Part shown: positions 41,201 through 43,173 of the stretch, piece by piece
How the letters are laid out: every line of letters begins with the position of its first letter
Position numbering within the stretch: the first letter of the stretch is position 1
Assembly (NCBI GenBank): GCA_015680685.1
Contig: MNCI01009658.1
Location: forward strand, 2,138-45,310
DNA length: 43,173 nt
Reading direction: 5' to 3'
Source: Gnetum montanum
Lineage: Eukaryota; Streptophyta; Gnetopsida; Gnetales; Gnetaceae
Program-made: the position numbers and the translations under genes
Notes under the pieces: generated by a model
What the model was told of the DNA's origin: nothing
The model's input: only the letters and a program-made list of their open reading frames with translations
Database searches by the model: none

Positions 41201-41853
41201 TGATGAGCAATAAAGTAATCCAACATCCAACCATACAAGATATGAGTGTTCATGTGTAGCCTGGTCAAGTTTTGTGGACAAGGTAATGTAATTATGCTAG
41301 TAATTGGTTTAAGTTCATGATCATTGTCTTCTCATGTGAGCTAGTAAAATAGATGTGTACGAGTTAACTCATAGTGAGGTGTATGATGCGTTGATTTTGT
41401 AGGGCCATATTACTCCTAGTGAACATCAGGTAAATGAAGTAGTTTCTAAGTCTAAGTAATAGTAAATGAATCTAATCTATCCTACTGCAATGGACATTTG
41501 ATCCTGATCCTTCGTACATGTCTTAGACTCATGCAATCATTCTTGGGATTACCAAGTATTCTGCTACTGGGCGAACTAAGCGATAATACTACGAGGTTAT
41601 CAAACGATCACATTTAACACTCAAAATTAGTTGTATCCATTTGCCTTAACAACAATAATATTAAAATTCATGTAAAAGTAAATTATAACTAAGAAAGTAG
41701 TAATCAATAAGCTAAGTGAAAATAGTAAACATTAAGCTAAGTGAATGGTAAAGAAACTAAGTGATGCTATAATGATGCAAAATAATCTCCATCTTTATTT
41801 TCGATCATGAAATGTGTCCAAGTACATTCCACTTGAATAAAGACTTCGTTTAG
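41201..41853 (-). repeat. 5' LTR of element D (right), interrupted at 41854
   Basis: It runs from TGATGAGCAATAAAG at 41201 (end CTCATCA on the minus strand) and matches the left LTR from 41525 on. At 41853 the match stops and LTR-E begins. With the left copy supplying the missing U3, the full LTR would be about 810 bases, near the 829 and 837 of LTR-A and LTR-E. Confidence 0.75.
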
Positions 41854-42690
41854 TGAGGAATTATGATTTGTCAAGCCTCGATATCGGACCCTCAATATCG
41901 AGTACATGATATTGCGGCCTGACAAGCAATATTAGATACGCGATATCATAGTTTCCATGTGAGCCTATAAATACACAATGGGATGCACGGGAGAGTAATA
42001 GGAAAAGTTAGTATTAGAGTATGATCTTTTTGTCAATTTTCAATTCCTCTTAACCCTTTCCTTAGTGCATGCCCGTAGTGTGATGACTATAATTGTACAG
42101 AACCTTTATTCAAGTGTGACGTACTTGGACATGCACATGATCGGCAATAAAGATTGAGATTCCTTCATCATCGCAGCATTCACTTAGTTTTAATTGTTAT
42201 TTATTACTTTCTTACTTAATATATCTTTACCTTCCTCTTCTATCCCTGTTATTAAATGTGAAATGAGTACAACTTAATCACGAGCACTTAAGTGTGACTA
42301 CTTGGTATTCCAGTAGCGTACCTAGGACATGTGCTTGGTAATTCCAATAGTAGTACACAAGGTCCAAGATGTGTACAGATGATTAATGACGAATGCTCAT
42401 CGCACTTATGTTAGCTTAGACTCTCTTCACCCATTCCCACTTAGCTTAAAACAAAGTTATTTTCCATTGCCTCTAGGAGTAGCATAGTGATAGAAAACAC
42501 ATCATACACCTCAGACTAGACTAAACCATATGTGATAAAGTAAATACTAGTCCAGGTGGGAAGACAGTGAACTGCAATCAACGAGTAACTATTTAGATAT
42601 CAAAACTAGTCTATCTACGAAGTTCGATCGGATCGTGCGTGAATGCTCGTATTCGTATAGTTGAGTGTAGGGGTACCTTGCCACTCATCA
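41854..42690 (+). repeat. LTR-E, complete Athila-like LTR (837 bp)
   Basis: It starts TGAGGAATTATG, ends CCACTCATCA and is followed after one base by a primer site, so it is the 5' LTR of a plus-strand element inserted into the element D LTR. U3 has AATATCGAGTACATGATATT (41895-41914) and AATATTAGATACGCGATATC (41929-41948), with TATAAATA at 41967-41974. Paired motifs CTTGGTATTCCAGTAGC and CTTGGTAATTCCAATAG lie at 42301-42317 and 42334-42350. Confidence 0.8.
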
Positions 42691-42691
42691 T

Positions 42692-42710
42692 TGGCATCAT
42701 TGCTGGGGAT
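42692..42710 (+). promoter_or_regulatory. Primer binding site of element E, tRNA-Asp type
   Basis: TGGCATCATTGCTGGGGAT begins one base after LTR-E. It aligns with the tRNA-Asp site TGGCGCCGTTGCCGGGGAT with four transitions. It is the same type and the same one-base spacing as element D. Confidence 0.75.
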
Positions 42711-42823
42711 GGTGCTAGTTATTTAGATTAGTTACATCAGTCAAGATTGTTATAACAAAGCCTTTACGATATATCTCTTAGAAAAGAAATTAATTTCAAT
42801 TAAGTCACACACGATTCACAACA

Positions 42824-42979
42824 ATGTCTCTCTCACAAGATTATGATAACACAACAACTAGTAAGACAATTCATTGGAGAACCAATAAATTATATGATGA
42901 TGAAGATGAAGTTTGGAGTACTCAATTTGATGTAGGGGTCTCCTATGTACATAAACAAAGACAACATCATCCTAATTGA
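42824..42979 (+). pseudogene. gag start of element E, truncated by LTR-F
   Basis: The ATG at 42824 opens a frame of 51 codons (MSLSQDYDNTTTSKTIHWRT onward, acidic DDEDEVW block), 133 bases from LTR-E. It shows no internal stop. It ends at TGA 42977-42979, which is the first three bases of LTR-F, so the stop is supplied by the inserted element. The rest of gag is presumably beyond the window, after the F insertion. The start position resembles that of element D gag. Confidence 0.6.
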
Positions 42980-43173
42980 TGAGACATGAAATTGCTCATA
43001 TTGCTGGCGGTCGCATTAAGGCACCCACATTATATCATGGGTCGCGATATTGCGTATGCGATATATCATGGGCTGCGATATCGCGTACGCGATATCATAG
43101 TCAGCTGCAATTTCTATAAATAAGAGGTCGTTCTCCCTCATTTGACATCCCAGTTTTAGAGTAGCGAAGCTCT
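42977..43173 (+). repeat. LTR-F, 5' part only (window end)
   Basis: TGATGAGACATG resembles the LTR-A start TGATGGGACATG. It has a GATATTGCGTATGCGATATA copy at 43046-43065, a perfect palindrome GATATCGCGTACGCGATATC at 43077-43096, and TATAAATA at 43115-43122. It is cut by the window edge. Its closest relative here is LTR-A. Confidence 0.75.
43046..43122 (+). promoter_or_regulatory. U3 promoter of LTR-F: two palindromes and TATA box
   Basis: The same layout as in LTR-A: two palindromes with centres 31 bases apart, then TATAAATA 18 bases after the second. One palindrome is perfect over 20 bases. The layout is kept between two separately inserted LTRs. Confidence 0.6.

Larger units (their letters stand above)
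30451..41853 (-). mobile_element. Element D: Athila-like, lacks RT-integrase, keeps ORF2
   Basis: Minus-strand order: 5' LTR (41853-41201), tRNA-Asp-like primer site, gag from 41063 (split by a 1.57-kb insertion at 37960-39529), protease (about 36770-36260), purine block and T-rich tract (36026-35735), non-coding spacer, a U3-like block with TATA, a G-rich stretch, ORF2 (33833 to about 31100), polypurine tract and 3' LTR (30940-30451). No trace of RT, RNase H or integrase lies between protease and purine block, where element C has about 3 kb. The two LTRs are collinear from GACTCATG inward, confirming one element. Its 5' LTR is interrupted by LTR-E at 41854 and the outer end of its 3' LTR is lost. 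Confidence 0.8.

Overview
The window looks like repeat-dominated intergenic DNA from a large plant genome. Every recognisable coding stretch is a broken LTR-retrotransposon open reading frame, except one decayed spliced locus. The base composition is AT-rich. Stop codons and frameshifts break all long frames, and there is no bacterial-style gene packing. The mix of old nested Athila-like and Tat-like Ty3/gypsy elements with a Tork-like Ty1/copia element would suit a gymnosperm such as a conifer, but lineage cannot be fixed from these bases alone. There is a 54-base assembly gap at 22791-22844.

Layout on the plus strand. 1-635 is the 3' end of an Athila-like element (A), followed by LTR-A (636-1464). 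1465-3379 is element B of the same superfamily, which keeps late gag and protease but has lost reverse transcriptase (RT), RNase H and integrase. 3380-15000 is element C, the most complete Athila-like copy: LTR, gag, protease, RT-RNase H, integrase, a long non-coding spacer, an env-position ORF (ORF2), polypurine tract and a truncated 3' LTR. 15001-20133 is a minus-strand copia element with a tRNA-Met primer site. 20134-22650 is the 3' part of another Athila-like element whose LTR is interrupted by an inverted LTR. 23083-26748 is a minus-strand Tat-lineage pol (RT, RNase H, a second RNase H, integrase) followed by a tandem-repeat array. 27207-30450 is a plus-strand spliced pseudogene of unknown function. 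30451-41853 is minus-strand Athila-like element D, which like B lacks RT-integrase but keeps ORF2. Its gag is split by a 1.57-kb insertion carrying a palindrome array. 41854-42976 is a plus-strand LTR, primer site and gag start (E), and 42977 to the end is the start of another LTR (F).

How the parts fit. Elements A-F are one Athila-like superfamily. They share LTRs of about 0.83 kb that begin TGATG or TGAGG and end ACTCATCA, a primer site resembling the tRNA-Asp site, and a common internal architecture. Comparing copies gives the best leads: a pol-deleted subtype present twice; a repeated purine block followed by a T-rich tract after pol, which resembles a central polypurine tract arrangement; a U3-like block with a TATA box upstream of ORF2, which begins right after a splice-acceptor-like CAG; and paired GATATC palindromes in several LTR promoters.

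All alignments here were made by eye. Boundaries without a stated terminal motif are approximate. No intact autonomous element and no intact host gene was found.
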